A program made the translations under genes and the position numbers. Under the pieces are notes generated by a model. It searched no databases. It saw only the letters and a list, made by a program, of their open reading frames with translations, and was not told the DNA's origin. From Alphaproteobacteria bacterium (GTDB lineage Bacteria; Pseudomonadota; Alphaproteobacteria; Sphingomonadales; Sphingomonadaceae): a stretch of DNA of 8,336 nt. The stretch spans positions 1-8,336 of the forward strand of contig JAQGLH010000041.1 in NCBI GenBank assembly GCA_028293005.1, in the 5' to 3' direction. Shown here in pieces: positions 1 to 5,814 of this stretch; the stretch's first letter is position 1, and the number at the start of each line of letters is the position of its first letter.

Positions 1-831
1 GACGTCTCGGAGGCGGTTGGCATGCGCGCGTCCAGCGATGTCTTCGCCGACGCCGAGACGCTCAAGGCCGAGCGGGCGTTCGGCTTTGCCGCCAAGGGTT
101 CGCTGCTGGTCGACGGCAAATTGCTGCTGCGCGAATTCGACCGCAGCTTCGGCAAGCGCGAGGACTGGCGGCGGCCGGTGTTCCTCTATTTCAACCTTCA
201 ATCGGCGCATTTTCCATATTTTCATCCGGGGATGGAGCAGATCCTGCCGGGCGCTCCGATCCCGCGCGACGAGATCAGCCTCGCCAACAAGGCGTGGGTC
301 GCGCGAACCTATTGGAACGCCGTCGCGCAGGCGGATGCGCAAATCGGACAATTGATCGCCCGCCTGAAGGTGCTGGGCGTTTATGACAGCAGCCTGATCG
401 TCATCACCGCCGATCATGGCGAATCCTTGTTCGACGACGGTTTCCTCGGCCACGGCCACATGCTCAACCGCCAGCAGACGCACATTCCGCTGGTGGTGAG
501 CATGCCTGGGGTCGCGAGTGCGGCGCCGCTCGGCCTCGCCGACTACCGCGCCTTGATCCTGCGCCTGCTTGGCGACGGCAGAAAGGCGGCGGCCGCAAAA
601 ACGGTGCTGCAATATATCGGGACCTTGGATCGCCCGGCCTGGATCGGCATCGCCGGAAAAGGCCAGCGCTGGACGACATTGCGGCTGCAGGACGAGCAGG
701 TCCGCTTCAGCGAGATCGACCGATCGTTCGACTACGACCAGTTGGCCGCCTATCCGCCGCTCAAGGCACGCGCTGACCGGCTGATCGAAACCTGGGAGCG
801 CGAACGCTGGCTGAGCCGTCCACGGGACTGA
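1..831 (+). CDS. Sulfatase-family hydrolase/transferase, C-terminal part (5' end outside window)
   Basis: The reading frame is open from base 1 and stops with TGA at 829-831, leaving 276 residues of a longer protein. The visible part carries the C-terminal half of the sulfatase/alkaline phosphatase fold. The motif VITADHGES (about residues 134-142) supplies the Asp-His metal ligands, and GHGHMLNRQQTHIPLVV follows, the usual His-rich segment and strand after the second metal site. Upstream, VFLYFNLQSAHFPYFHP (about 60-76) matches the family's segment before this site. The N-terminal part, which would hold the nucleophile (Cys/Ser/Thr) and any membrane helices, is missing. It is therefore not possible to say whether this is a true sulfatase, a phosphoethanolamine transferase or a phosphoglycerol transferase. 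No membrane helix is visible in this part. The next gene converges on it with 9 bases between stop codons. The superfamily call is strong; the substrate is unknown. Confidence 0.85.
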   Translation, partial: DVSEAVGMRASSDVFADAETLKAERAFGFAAKGSLLVDGKLLLREFDRSFGKREDWRRPVFLYFNLQSAHFPYFHPGMEQILPGAPIPRDEISLANKAWVARTYWNAVAQADAQIGQLIARLKVLGVYDSSLIVITADHGESLFDDGFLGHGHMLNRQQTHIPLVVSMPGVASAAPLGLADYRALILRLLGDGRKAAAAKTVLQYIGTLDRPAWIGIAGKGQRWTTLRLQDEQVRFSEIDRSFDYDQLAAYPPLKARADRLIETWERERWLSRPRD

Positions 832-840
832 TACGTGGGG

Positions 841-1710
841 TCAATGAAACAGGATTGGATCGCCGCGTAGGCTCAAGGTGATGGGAAGCGCGGCGACGAT
901 GTCGCCGTCGGCTTGCACCGCAAGCGGCCGTGCGGAACGCGCGGTCAGCGCGGTGCAGGTGAAGCAGAGGGCACCGGGGACCCGATCGATCCTCGCGCCG
1001 ACGAGCATCGCCCAGAGGAAGCGGGCGTAGCGCAGCCGCGTCACCTTGCTCAGCGCGACGACATGAAGCTCGGGCGTGTGAAGCCGCGCCTCGGGAGCAA
1101 AGCTCCACGGGCCTGCGAAAAAGCGCCCCTTGGCGACGTAAAAGGCCTCGCATGCGATCGCGCGCCCATCGGCTGTGAGCTCGATCTCATCGCGCCGCCA
1201 GTGCAGCAAAGTGCGGCAGAAGGCGACCGCATAAGCCAGCCTTCCGATCCGCCGCTTTAACGTCGGCGAAAGCGCAGCGACCGCAGCGCTGTCAGGCCCG
1301 ACGCTCGCGCAGGCGAGGAACAAGGTGTCGTTGAGGCTCACCGCATACTGGCGCCGCGGCTGCTCGCCGCGCAGCACCCGCCCGGCATAATCGTCAGGCA
1401 CCAGCGAGCAGCGCGCCTCGCGGTGGAGCAGGTTGATCGTGCCGGTCGGATAGATGCTCAGCGGGACCGGACGCTCGCAGCCGGCGGTGGCCAGCGCGAC
1501 GTGGCGGACGGTGCCGTCGCCGCCGATCGAGCAGACATGATCCGCCTCCGCGCTGATCGCCAAGCTGCGGCCGGGTCCGCATTCGGAGACGATCACCTGC
1601 GCGCCGGCGCGTTCGAACGCCGCGCGAAGCGAAACGACGATCGCGCTGCGATAGGTGCCGGCGGTGGGATTGACGACCAATTGCACGATTGTCCGAATGG
1701 TCTGTTCCAT
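841..1710 (-). CDS. Diacylglycerol kinase catalytic-domain family lipid kinase
   Basis: A 289-residue protein of usual length for bacterial DgkB/YegS-like lipid kinases, which phosphorylate diacylglycerol or a related lipid with ATP at the inner face of the membrane. Visible motifs, in order, are the N-terminal strand and loop VVNPTAG (12-18), the nucleotide-binding GGDGT (63-67) preceded by SI, PTGTIN (88-93, the usual PxGTxN), and a C-terminal segment VQADGDIVAALP (265-276). The last normally reads DGE, so this copy has DGD. No signal peptide or transmembrane helix is evident. ATG at 1710 was chosen because family homology begins a few residues later. The frame extends upstream to 1881 but the extra residues look like non-coding low-complexity sequence. 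No good Shine-Dalgarno precedes 1710, so the start is moderately sure. The gene is divergent from the small stress-type gene and convergent with the sulfatase-family gene. The lipid substrate cannot be read from the sequence. Confidence 0.85.
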   Translation of the reverse strand: MEQTIRTIVQLVVNPTAGTYRSAIVVSLRAAFERAGAQVIVSECGPGRSLAISAEADHVCSIGGDGTVRHVALATAGCERPVPLSIYPTGTINLLHREARCSLVPDDYAGRVLRGEQPRRQYAVSLNDTLFLACASVGPDSAAVAALSPTLKRRIGRLAYAVAFCRTLLHWRRDEIELTADGRAIACEAFYVAKGRFFAGPWSFAPEARLHTPELHVVALSKVTRLRYARFLWAMLVGARIDRVPGALCFTCTALTARSARPLAVQADGDIVAALPITLSLRGDPILFH

Positions 1711-1730
1711 GCTGTGCCGCGATGAACCCG

Positions 1731-1748
1731 GTGAGACGCCGGTCTCGC
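1731..1748. repeat. Inverted repeat in the divergent intergenic region
   Basis: GAGAC (1733-1737), loop GCCG, GTCTC (1742-1746) form a perfect 5-base inverted repeat. As RNA read on the + strand the stem extends by a U-G wobble and a G-C pair to 7 pairs (1731-1748). It lies 21-38 bases upstream of the lipid kinase start, so it could be an operator or leader hairpin for that gene. Repeats this short occur by chance in GC-rich DNA. No known regulator site is recognised. Confidence 0.3.
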
Positions 1749-1779
1749 ACACAAGGATTAACAAGCGCCCCTGCGGCGC

Positions 1780-1805
1780 GGAACTCACCTTGCGACGGGC
1801 TCGTT
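1780..1805 (+). promoter_or_regulatory. Putative sigma EcfG (general stress response) promoter
   Basis: GGAAC at 1780-1784 (-35) and CGTT at 1802-1805 (-10) are separated by exactly 17 bases. This matches the established alphaproteobacterial EcfG/SigT consensus GGAAC-N16/17-CGTT in all nine fixed positions. Transcription would start near 1811-1813, giving a leader of roughly 26-28 bases that contains the ribosome binding site of the small gene at 1839. Position, strand and spacing all fit. Binding itself is inferred. Confidence 0.72.
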
Positions 1806-1827
1806 CAATTCGCGACGAAAGCTTGCG

Positions 1828-1832
1828 AGGAG
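1828..1832 (+). promoter_or_regulatory. Ribosome binding site of the small hydrophilic protein gene
   Basis: AGGAG lies six bases before the ATG at 1839. It fixes that ATG as the start of the small gene, although the frame is open further upstream to 1689. Confidence 0.75.
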
Positions 1833-1838
1833 AGTGAC

Positions 1839-2132
1839 ATGGCGGACCAGGACAAGGACGGCAGCGGCCAGAACGAGGCATCGAAAGGCGAGGAAAGGGT
1901 CGGCTACATTGCGTCGGGCAATCCCGAGGTGCTCGACGACATCGACACCGGCCGCAGCGGCGGCGGCGATTCAGGCGGCGGTGCCTATCCCAACCCGCAC
2001 AAGGGCAAGAAGCCCAAGAAGGACGGCTTCATGGCCAGCGGGGGACAGACCGAAATGGCCTATCATGGTACCGGCCAGCTCGGCGAGCGCAAGACCGGCG
2101 AAAACCCCAACGCACCGGCCAAGGAGGATTGA
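1839..2132 (+). CDS. Small glycine-rich hydrophilic protein, probable general-stress protein
   Basis: A 97-residue protein of unrecognised function. It has no Cys, no Trp, no signal peptide and no hydrophobic segment. It is rich in Gly, Lys, Asp and Glu, with a glycine linker (GRSGGGDSGGGAYPNPH, 38-54) followed by a basic patch KGKKPKK (55-61). This points to a largely disordered, hydrophilin-like cytosolic protein. A short motif occurs twice, GYIASG at 22-27 and GFMASG at 63-68, each followed further on by TG. The start at 1839 is set by AGGAG six bases upstream. An EcfG-type promoter sits just before it, so induction by the general stress response (osmotic, desiccation, oxidative or starvation stress) is the likely control. 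It appears to be a single-gene unit, with glucokinase starting 68 bases downstream. I know no named family for it; a protective or chaperone-like role is only an inference from composition and promoter. Confidence 0.85.
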   Translation: MADQDKDGSGQNEASKGEERVGYIASGNPEVLDDIDTGRSGGGDSGGGAYPNPHKGKKPKKDGFMASGGQTEMAYHGTGQLGERKTGENPNAPAKED

Positions 2133-2167
2133 TCGGGTCTTTGCTTCGCCACCGGCGTCGCCGATAA

Positions 2168-2184
2168 GGCTCTCGAGCCGTTTT
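2168..2184 (+). terminator. Weak possible Rho-independent terminator or attenuator
   Basis: GGCT (2168-2171), loop CTCG, AGCC (2176-2179) are followed by G and four T residues (2181-2184). A second small inverted repeat, CGGCG-T-CGCCG, lies just upstream at 2153-2163. The stem is only four base pairs and the T-run is short, so this would be a weak terminator for the small gene. The 68-base gap before glucokinase may also hold that operon's promoter, but none is recognised. Confidence 0.3.
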
Positions 2185-2190
2185 GCGGGG

Positions 2191-2195
2191 GGGAG
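2191..2195 (+). promoter_or_regulatory. Ribosome binding site that favours the GTG start of glucokinase
   Basis: A run of G residues ending in GGGAG (2191-2195) sits five bases before GTG at 2201. It is too close to the in-frame GTG at 2198, and it lies inside the coding sequence if TTG at 2183 were used. It therefore favours the 2201 start. Confidence 0.6.
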
Positions 2196-2200
2196 AAGTG

Positions 2201-3193
2201 GTGTCGGACCGGGTAAGTGGCGGACATGGGCTGGTCGCCGATATTGGCGGCACCAATGTGCGCTTCGCTTTGGCGCCGCTCGACCGACCGGGGCCGCTCG
2301 TCGCCCAGCGCGATGGGCCGCTCGCGGATTTTCCGAACCCGGCCGCCGCCGTGCGCGCCTACCTCGATCTCGCCTCGCCGGCGGAAGCGCCTCGTGCGGC
2401 CATGTTCGCGGTGGCGGCGCCGGTCGACGGCGATGACGTCCGCATGGTCAACGGCCATTGGCGCTTCTCGCTCGCCGAGACGCGCCGAAGCCTCGGCCTC
2501 GATCGTCTGCACGCGCTCAACGATTTCGCCGCCAATGCCTGGGCGATGGCCGAGCTCGATCCGGACGATTTGCTCGGCATCGGCGGACCTTTGGCCGATC
2601 CTCGTGCAATCGGGAGCTTTGCGGTCCTCGGTGCCGGGACCGGCCTCGGCGTCGGGGGGCTGCAACGCGACGCGCGCGGCCGGCTGACAATCGTCGCTAC
2701 CGAGGGCGGGCATATCGGCTTCGCGCCTCTCGACGCGGAGGAAGACGCGCTGCTTGTGCGGCTGCGCGCGCGCTTTGGCCGCCTGTCCTATGAAAGGCTA
2801 TTGTCCGGATCGGGCCTGACCCTCCTTCATGACCTTCTCGGCGGCGACGGCGAAAACGTCGTGCCCGAGGAGGTCATCCGCCTTGCCGCCGCGGGCGATG
2901 CGGCGGCAAAGCGCGCGGTCGACCTGTTCTGCGCGATCCTTGGCAGCTTTGCCGGCGACGTCGCGCTGCTTCATGGCGCCTGGAATGGCGTCTATCTTGC
3001 GGGATCGATGATCAACGCGCTGTCCGATCCGCTCGCCAACGGGGAATTCCGACGCCGGTTCGAGGCGAAGGGCCGCTACGCGCAACGCCTCGCCGCGATT
3101 CCGACGGCGATCGTGCTGCAGCCGGCGAGCGGATTGCTCGGCGCCGCTGCCGCGCTTCGCGACAAGCTTCGAGATGAAGGGCGCGCGGGATGA
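2201..3193 (+). CDS. glk: Glucokinase (ROK-independent bacterial Glk family)
   Basis: A 330-residue protein, close to the usual length of about 320 for proteobacterial Glk. It phosphorylates glucose to glucose 6-phosphate with ATP in the cytosol, feeding the Entner-Doudoroff pathway in organisms of this type. Family motifs in order are VADIGGTNVRFAL (12-24, phosphate-binding loop of the hexokinase/actin fold), LNDFAANAW (106-114) with the catalytic base Asp108, GAGTGLG (144-150), the sugar-binding EGGHIGF (168-174), and LSGSGL (201-206). VYLAGSM (264-270) corresponds to the C-terminal nucleotide-site segment. GTG at 2201 was chosen from the Shine-Dalgarno; TTG at 2183 or GTG at 2198 are alternatives. 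The stop overlaps the next gene's start by ATGA, so the two are translationally coupled. All expected catalytic residues appear present. Confidence 0.93.
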   Translation: MSDRVSGGHGLVADIGGTNVRFALAPLDRPGPLVAQRDGPLADFPNPAAAVRAYLDLASPAEAPRAAMFAVAAPVDGDDVRMVNGHWRFSLAETRRSLGLDRLHALNDFAANAWAMAELDPDDLLGIGGPLADPRAIGSFAVLGAGTGLGVGGLQRDARGRLTIVATEGGHIGFAPLDAEEDALLVRLRARFGRLSYERLLSGSGLTLLHDLLGGDGENVVPEEVIRLAAAGDAAAKRAVDLFCAILGSFAGDVALLHGAWNGVYLAGSMINALSDPLANGEFRRRFEAKGRYAQRLAAIPTAIVLQPASGLLGAAAALRDKLRDEGRAG

Positions 3194-4065
3194 GCGCTCC
3201 CGTCTGTGTCTGGCCGCTCGCGGCGCTCCTCGGTGAAGGGCCGGCCTGGGTCGCGCGCGATGCCGCCTTGTGGTTCACCGACATCAAGCGGCGAAAAATC
3301 CATCGCTTCGATCCGGTGACCGAAGACAAGCGAAGCTGGGATGCGCCGTCGCAGCCCGGCTTCGTCCATCCGGCGCGCGACGGCGGTCTCGTCGTCGGGC
3401 TGCAGACCGGCCTGCATCGCTTCGACCCGGCGAGCGGCACGTTCGAGTTCCTGACGGCGCCCGAGCCCGATCGCCCCGGCAACCGGCTCAACGACGCGAC
3501 GGTCGCCCCCGACGGCAGCCTCTGGTTCGGGTCGATGGACGACGGCGAGAGTGTCGACAGCGGCGCCTTCTACCGCCTCGAGCCCGACGGGCATGCGATC
3601 CGCATGGGTGGCGAGTGCCCGATCACCAATGGGCCTGCGCTCAGTCCGCACGGCTCGATCCTCTATCATGTCGATTCGCTGGCACGCGCGATCGACCGCT
3701 TCGACGTCGCCCCAAACGGGCTGCTCTCCAACCGCCGGCGCTTCGCGACGGTCGATGAGGCCGATGGCTATCCCGACGGCCCGACCGTCGATTGCGAAGG
3801 CCATATCTGGATAGGGCTCTGGGGCGGATGGCGCGCGCGCCGCTATGCCCCCGACGGCACCATCTCGGCCGAGGTCGAGTTCCCCGTCGCCAACGTCACC
3901 AAGCTTGCGTTCGGCGCCGCGGATTTCGCCACCGCTTACGTCACCACCGCTCGCCAGGGCTTGGACGAGCGCGCGCTTGCCGAGCAGCCGCTCGCGGGCG
4001 GATTGTTCGCCTTCCAGGCGGAGGTGCCGGGGCTTCCCGGCCATGAAGTGTCGATTGGAATTTGA
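3190..4065 (+). CDS. SMP-30/gluconolactonase-family lactonase (calcium-dependent beta-propeller)
   Basis: A 291-residue protein of normal length for the SMP-30/gluconolaconase/LRE family, six-bladed propellers that open sugar lactones using one divalent metal. Expected metal ligands are visible as Glu16 (LLGEGPAW), Asn147 (ITNGPA) and Asp196 (YPDGPTVD). The substrate-side Arg99 and Asn101 occur in GNRLNDATVAPDGSLW. No signal peptide is present, so it should act in the cytosol rather than on periplasmic gluconolactone. It starts inside the glucokinase stop (ATGA, 3190-3193), with GAAGG about nine bases upstream. Pairing with glucokinase suggests hydrolysis of glucono-lactone or possibly 6-phosphogluconolactone, but family members also act on other aldonolactones (arabino-, xylono-, galactono-). 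The stop codon lies one base from the stop of the opposing operon. The family is sure; the exact substrate is not. Confidence 0.9.
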   Translation: MSAPVCVWPLAALLGEGPAWVARDAALWFTDIKRRKIHRFDPVTEDKRSWDAPSQPGFVHPARDGGLVVGLQTGLHRFDPASGTFEFLTAPEPDRPGNRLNDATVAPDGSLWFGSMDDGESVDSGAFYRLEPDGHAIRMGGECPITNGPALSPHGSILYHVDSLARAIDRFDVAPNGLLSNRRRFATVDEADGYPDGPTVDCEGHIWIGLWGGWRARRYAPDGTISAEVEFPVANVTKLAFGAADFATAYVTTARQGLDERALAEQPLAGGLFAFQAEVPGLPGHEVSIGI

Positions 4066-4066
4066 C

Positions 4067-4879
4067 TCAATCGCCGGTCACCACCGGCACTCCGTAATCG
4101 GCCAGGATCCGGCTGATCGGCTCGCGGTTGCGGGCGAGCGCCTGATCGAGCTCTGCGCGGAGCGCGCGGTCACCTTTGCGGACCCCCATCGAGATGTCGA
4201 ACACCATCGGCCATTGCGGTCCGTCGAGCCACGGCGTGATCGGTGCCAGCACGAGCGGCACCGGCTCGCGCGGCGCGAAATAGCCGGCGAGCGGTCCCCA
4301 TATCAAAGCGACGTCGACCTCGCCCCGCGCGACGGCATCGACGATCCGCGCGGGCGGATTGGGCTGGCTGTAATCGCCCAGGATCGAATAGCCGCGGATA
4401 TTGTCGATCATGCCGCGCCGGGCGAGCGAGTGGGCCGGCGGCGTGTTCGAGCCGTCGTCGCCGATCATCTGCACGCCGATGCGCAACGCCGGGAGGCGCG
4501 GATCGTCGAACGACTTTATGTCGAGCCTGTCGCTCGCGCGTGTCACGAAGACATAGCTCGATCGGTAATAAGGCCGTGTCGTCAGGAGCATCTCGAGGCC
4601 CGAAGCGATGCCCGGAATGATATCGCACTCGCCGGTGTTGAGCGCTTCGCGGATGACGCCGCGCCTTTGCGCGCGCCAATCATAATCGACGCTCGCGCCC
4701 AGATCCTTGGCGATCAGCTCGATAATGCGATTCTCGAAACCCTCGCGGCGCTCGTTCGAGAACGGCAAATTGTTCGGATCGGAGCAGACGCGAAGCTCGC
4801 GCGCGCTCGCAGGCTCGGCGGCGATCAGCCCGAGCAGAAACAGCAGGCGCGCGATCATGGCGCCGCGACGATGCCCCAT
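4067..4879 (-). CDS. MoxJ/XoxJ-like periplasmic solute-binding-fold protein, quinoprotein-dehydrogenase associated
   Basis: A 270-residue exported protein (263 if ATG at 4858 is used). A signal peptide with core LLFLLGLIAAEPASA ends near Ala-Arg-Glu. The mature protein opens with LRVCSDPNNLPFSNE, a hallmark of the family of ABC-type substrate-binding proteins associated with PQQ-dependent dehydrogenases (TIGR03871-type, related to MoxJ/XoxJ). FENRIIELIAKDLG, QRRGVIREALNTGECDII and LTTRPYYRSSYVFV follow in the expected order, then a second lobe with RIGVQMIGDDG and VDVALIWGPLAGYF. No ABC permease or ATPase is nearby, so a role in activating or maturing a quinoprotein dehydrogenase, as described for XoxJ/MoxJ, is as likely as transport. 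It is the last gene of the operon. The 4879 start is supported by GGGAGGA upstream. The 4858 start would give an ATGA overlap with the propeller gene but has no Shine-Dalgarno. Confidence 0.88.
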   Translation of the reverse strand: MGHRRGAMIARLLFLLGLIAAEPASARELRVCSDPNNLPFSNERREGFENRIIELIAKDLGASVDYDWRAQRRGVIREALNTGECDIIPGIASGLEMLLTTRPYYRSSYVFVTRASDRLDIKSFDDPRLPALRIGVQMIGDDGSNTPPAHSLARRGMIDNIRGYSILGDYSQPNPPARIVDAVARGEVDVALIWGPLAGYFAPREPVPLVLAPITPWLDGPQWPMVFDISMGVRKGDRALRAELDQALARNREPISRILADYGVPVVTGD

Positions 4880-5814
4880 GGCTTTCCTCCCAGGCTGATA
4901 TTGCCCTTGGTCTTGTTCGCGACGAGGTCGATCACCGACATGTCCCCGCTGAGGCCATTGGCGGTGTAGAGGCGCTTCTCGTCGGGCGAGAGCGCGAGGT
5001 TCCACGCCCGTTGCCCGACCGGAAATGTGCGGACGAGCGCAAGGCTCTTCGGATCGATCTCGGCGACCATGTTGCCGCGGCCGAGCGCGACGAACGCGCG
5101 GCTGCCGTCGCGCGTGATCGCGATGCCGACCGGCTGGATGATCTCGGCGGGCAGGTTCATCGCCTCGAAATCGATCCGCCCGACGATCTTGCGCGTCGCG
5201 ACGTCGATGACCGACACCGTCCCGCGTGCCTCGGACGACACCCACAATCTTTTGCCGTCGGGAGTGAAACGGGCGTAGCGCGGCCGGGTGTCGACCAGCA
5301 GATTGTCGAGCAAGGCGCCGTTCGCGGCGTCGATGAAATGGACCATGCTGCTCGATTCGGAGGTGACGACGACGAGGCTGCCGTCGGGGCTCACCGCGCT
5401 TCCCTCGGGCTCGGTGCCGATCGCCACCTCGCCGGTGATCTTGCGAGCTGCAATGTCGACGAACGAGGCGAGATTGTCGTCCTCGTTGGCGACGAACAGC
5501 CGCCGTCCGTCCGGGTGGAGCGCGAACGTTTCCGGATCGGGCCCCGAAGGGATGTGCGCCGCCACCGTGCGCGTCTTGAGGTCGACCGCGTCGATGCGAT
5601 TGTCGTTGCTCACCGCGACATAGAGGATTTTCCCGTCGGCGCTGAGCGCGATGCCGCGCGGCCGCCTGCCGAGCGGGATCTTGCCGACGACCTCCATCGT
5701 CGACGGATCGACGATATGGACGACGTCTGCCTGCTCGTCGGAAATATAGAGCGTCTCCGCCTTCAGCGGGCTGGCCGCAAGCAGCAGCGCGATCAGGAAG
5801 GGCGACCGGCGCAT
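4855..5814 (-). CDS. YVTN-repeat beta-propeller protein, PQQ-dependent catabolism associated
   Basis: A 319-residue exported protein. Residues 1-19 form a signal peptide (RRSPFLIALLLAASPLKA) with cleavage expected before ETLYISDEQ. The rest is about seven YVTN-type blades of about 40 residues each, recognisable by recurring pieces such as VVHIVDPST, GIALSADGKILYVAVSND, SAVSPDGSLVVVTSE, ARFTPDGKRLWVSSE, TVSVIDVATRKIVGRI and LALSPDEKRLYTANG. This fits the PQQ-dependent catabolism-associated beta-propeller family (TIGR03866-type), which sits beside alcohol-oxidising quinoprotein operons. Its biochemical role is not established; a periplasmic scaffold or binding role is plausible. The start codon shares one base with the cytochrome c stop (TGATG, 5812-5816). 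The end overlaps the solute-binding gene. No PQQ-dehydrogenase Trp-docking motifs are visible, so this is not the dehydrogenase itself. Confidence 0.88.
   Translation of the reverse strand: MRRSPFLIALLLAASPLKAETLYISDEQADVVHIVDPSTMEVVGKIPLGRRPRGIALSADGKILYVAVSNDNRIDAVDLKTRTVAAHIPSGPDPETFALHPDGRRLFVANEDDNLASFVDIAARKITGEVAIGTEPEGSAVSPDGSLVVVTSESSSMVHFIDAANGALLDNLLVDTRPRYARFTPDGKRLWVSSEARGTVSVIDVATRKIVGRIDFEAMNLPAEIIQPVGIAITRDGSRAFVALGRGNMVAEIDPKSLALVRTFPVGQRAWNLALSPDEKRLYTANGLSGDMSVIDLVANKTKGNISLGGKPWGIVAAP
4886..4890 (-). promoter_or_regulatory. Shine-Dalgarno that supports the 4879 start of the solute-binding gene
   Basis: On the minus strand GGAGG lies six bases upstream of ATG 4879-4877, inside the last codons of the propeller gene (its Gly-Gly-Lys). 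The alternative ATG at 4858 has no such sequence. Because the bases also encode a conserved Gly-Gly-Lys, the match could be coincidental. Confidence 0.5.

Noticed and set aside
1689..1838. N-terminal extension of the small hydrophilic protein
   Set aside because: The ribosome binding site and promoter place the start at 1839. The extension differs in composition and would lie upstream of the predicted transcription start.
1711..1881. N-terminal extension of the lipid kinase gene to 1881
   Set aside because: The extra 57 residues are Arg/Pro/Ser-rich, unrelated to the family, and would overlap the EcfG-type promoter and the start of the small gene.
2153..2163. CGGCG-T-CGCCG inverted repeat as a terminator
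   Set aside because: The loop is too short and no T-run follows. It is mentioned only as context for the weak hairpin downstream.
3076..4044. Minus-strand open frame of 322 residues opposite the lactonase
   Set aside because: It shadows the SMP-30 family gene, whose metal ligands are intact. There is no ribosome binding site and no recognisable domain.
4063..4069. TGACTCA palindrome as a protein-binding site
   Set aside because: It is fully explained by two opposed TGA stop codons with one base between them.
3845..4969. Long plus-strand open frame (374 residues) across the convergent junction
   Set aside because: It lies out of frame over the lactonase end and antisense to the MoxJ-like gene. 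Its translation is Arg/Ala/Asp-rich with no family motif, whereas the genes it shadows carry clear motifs.
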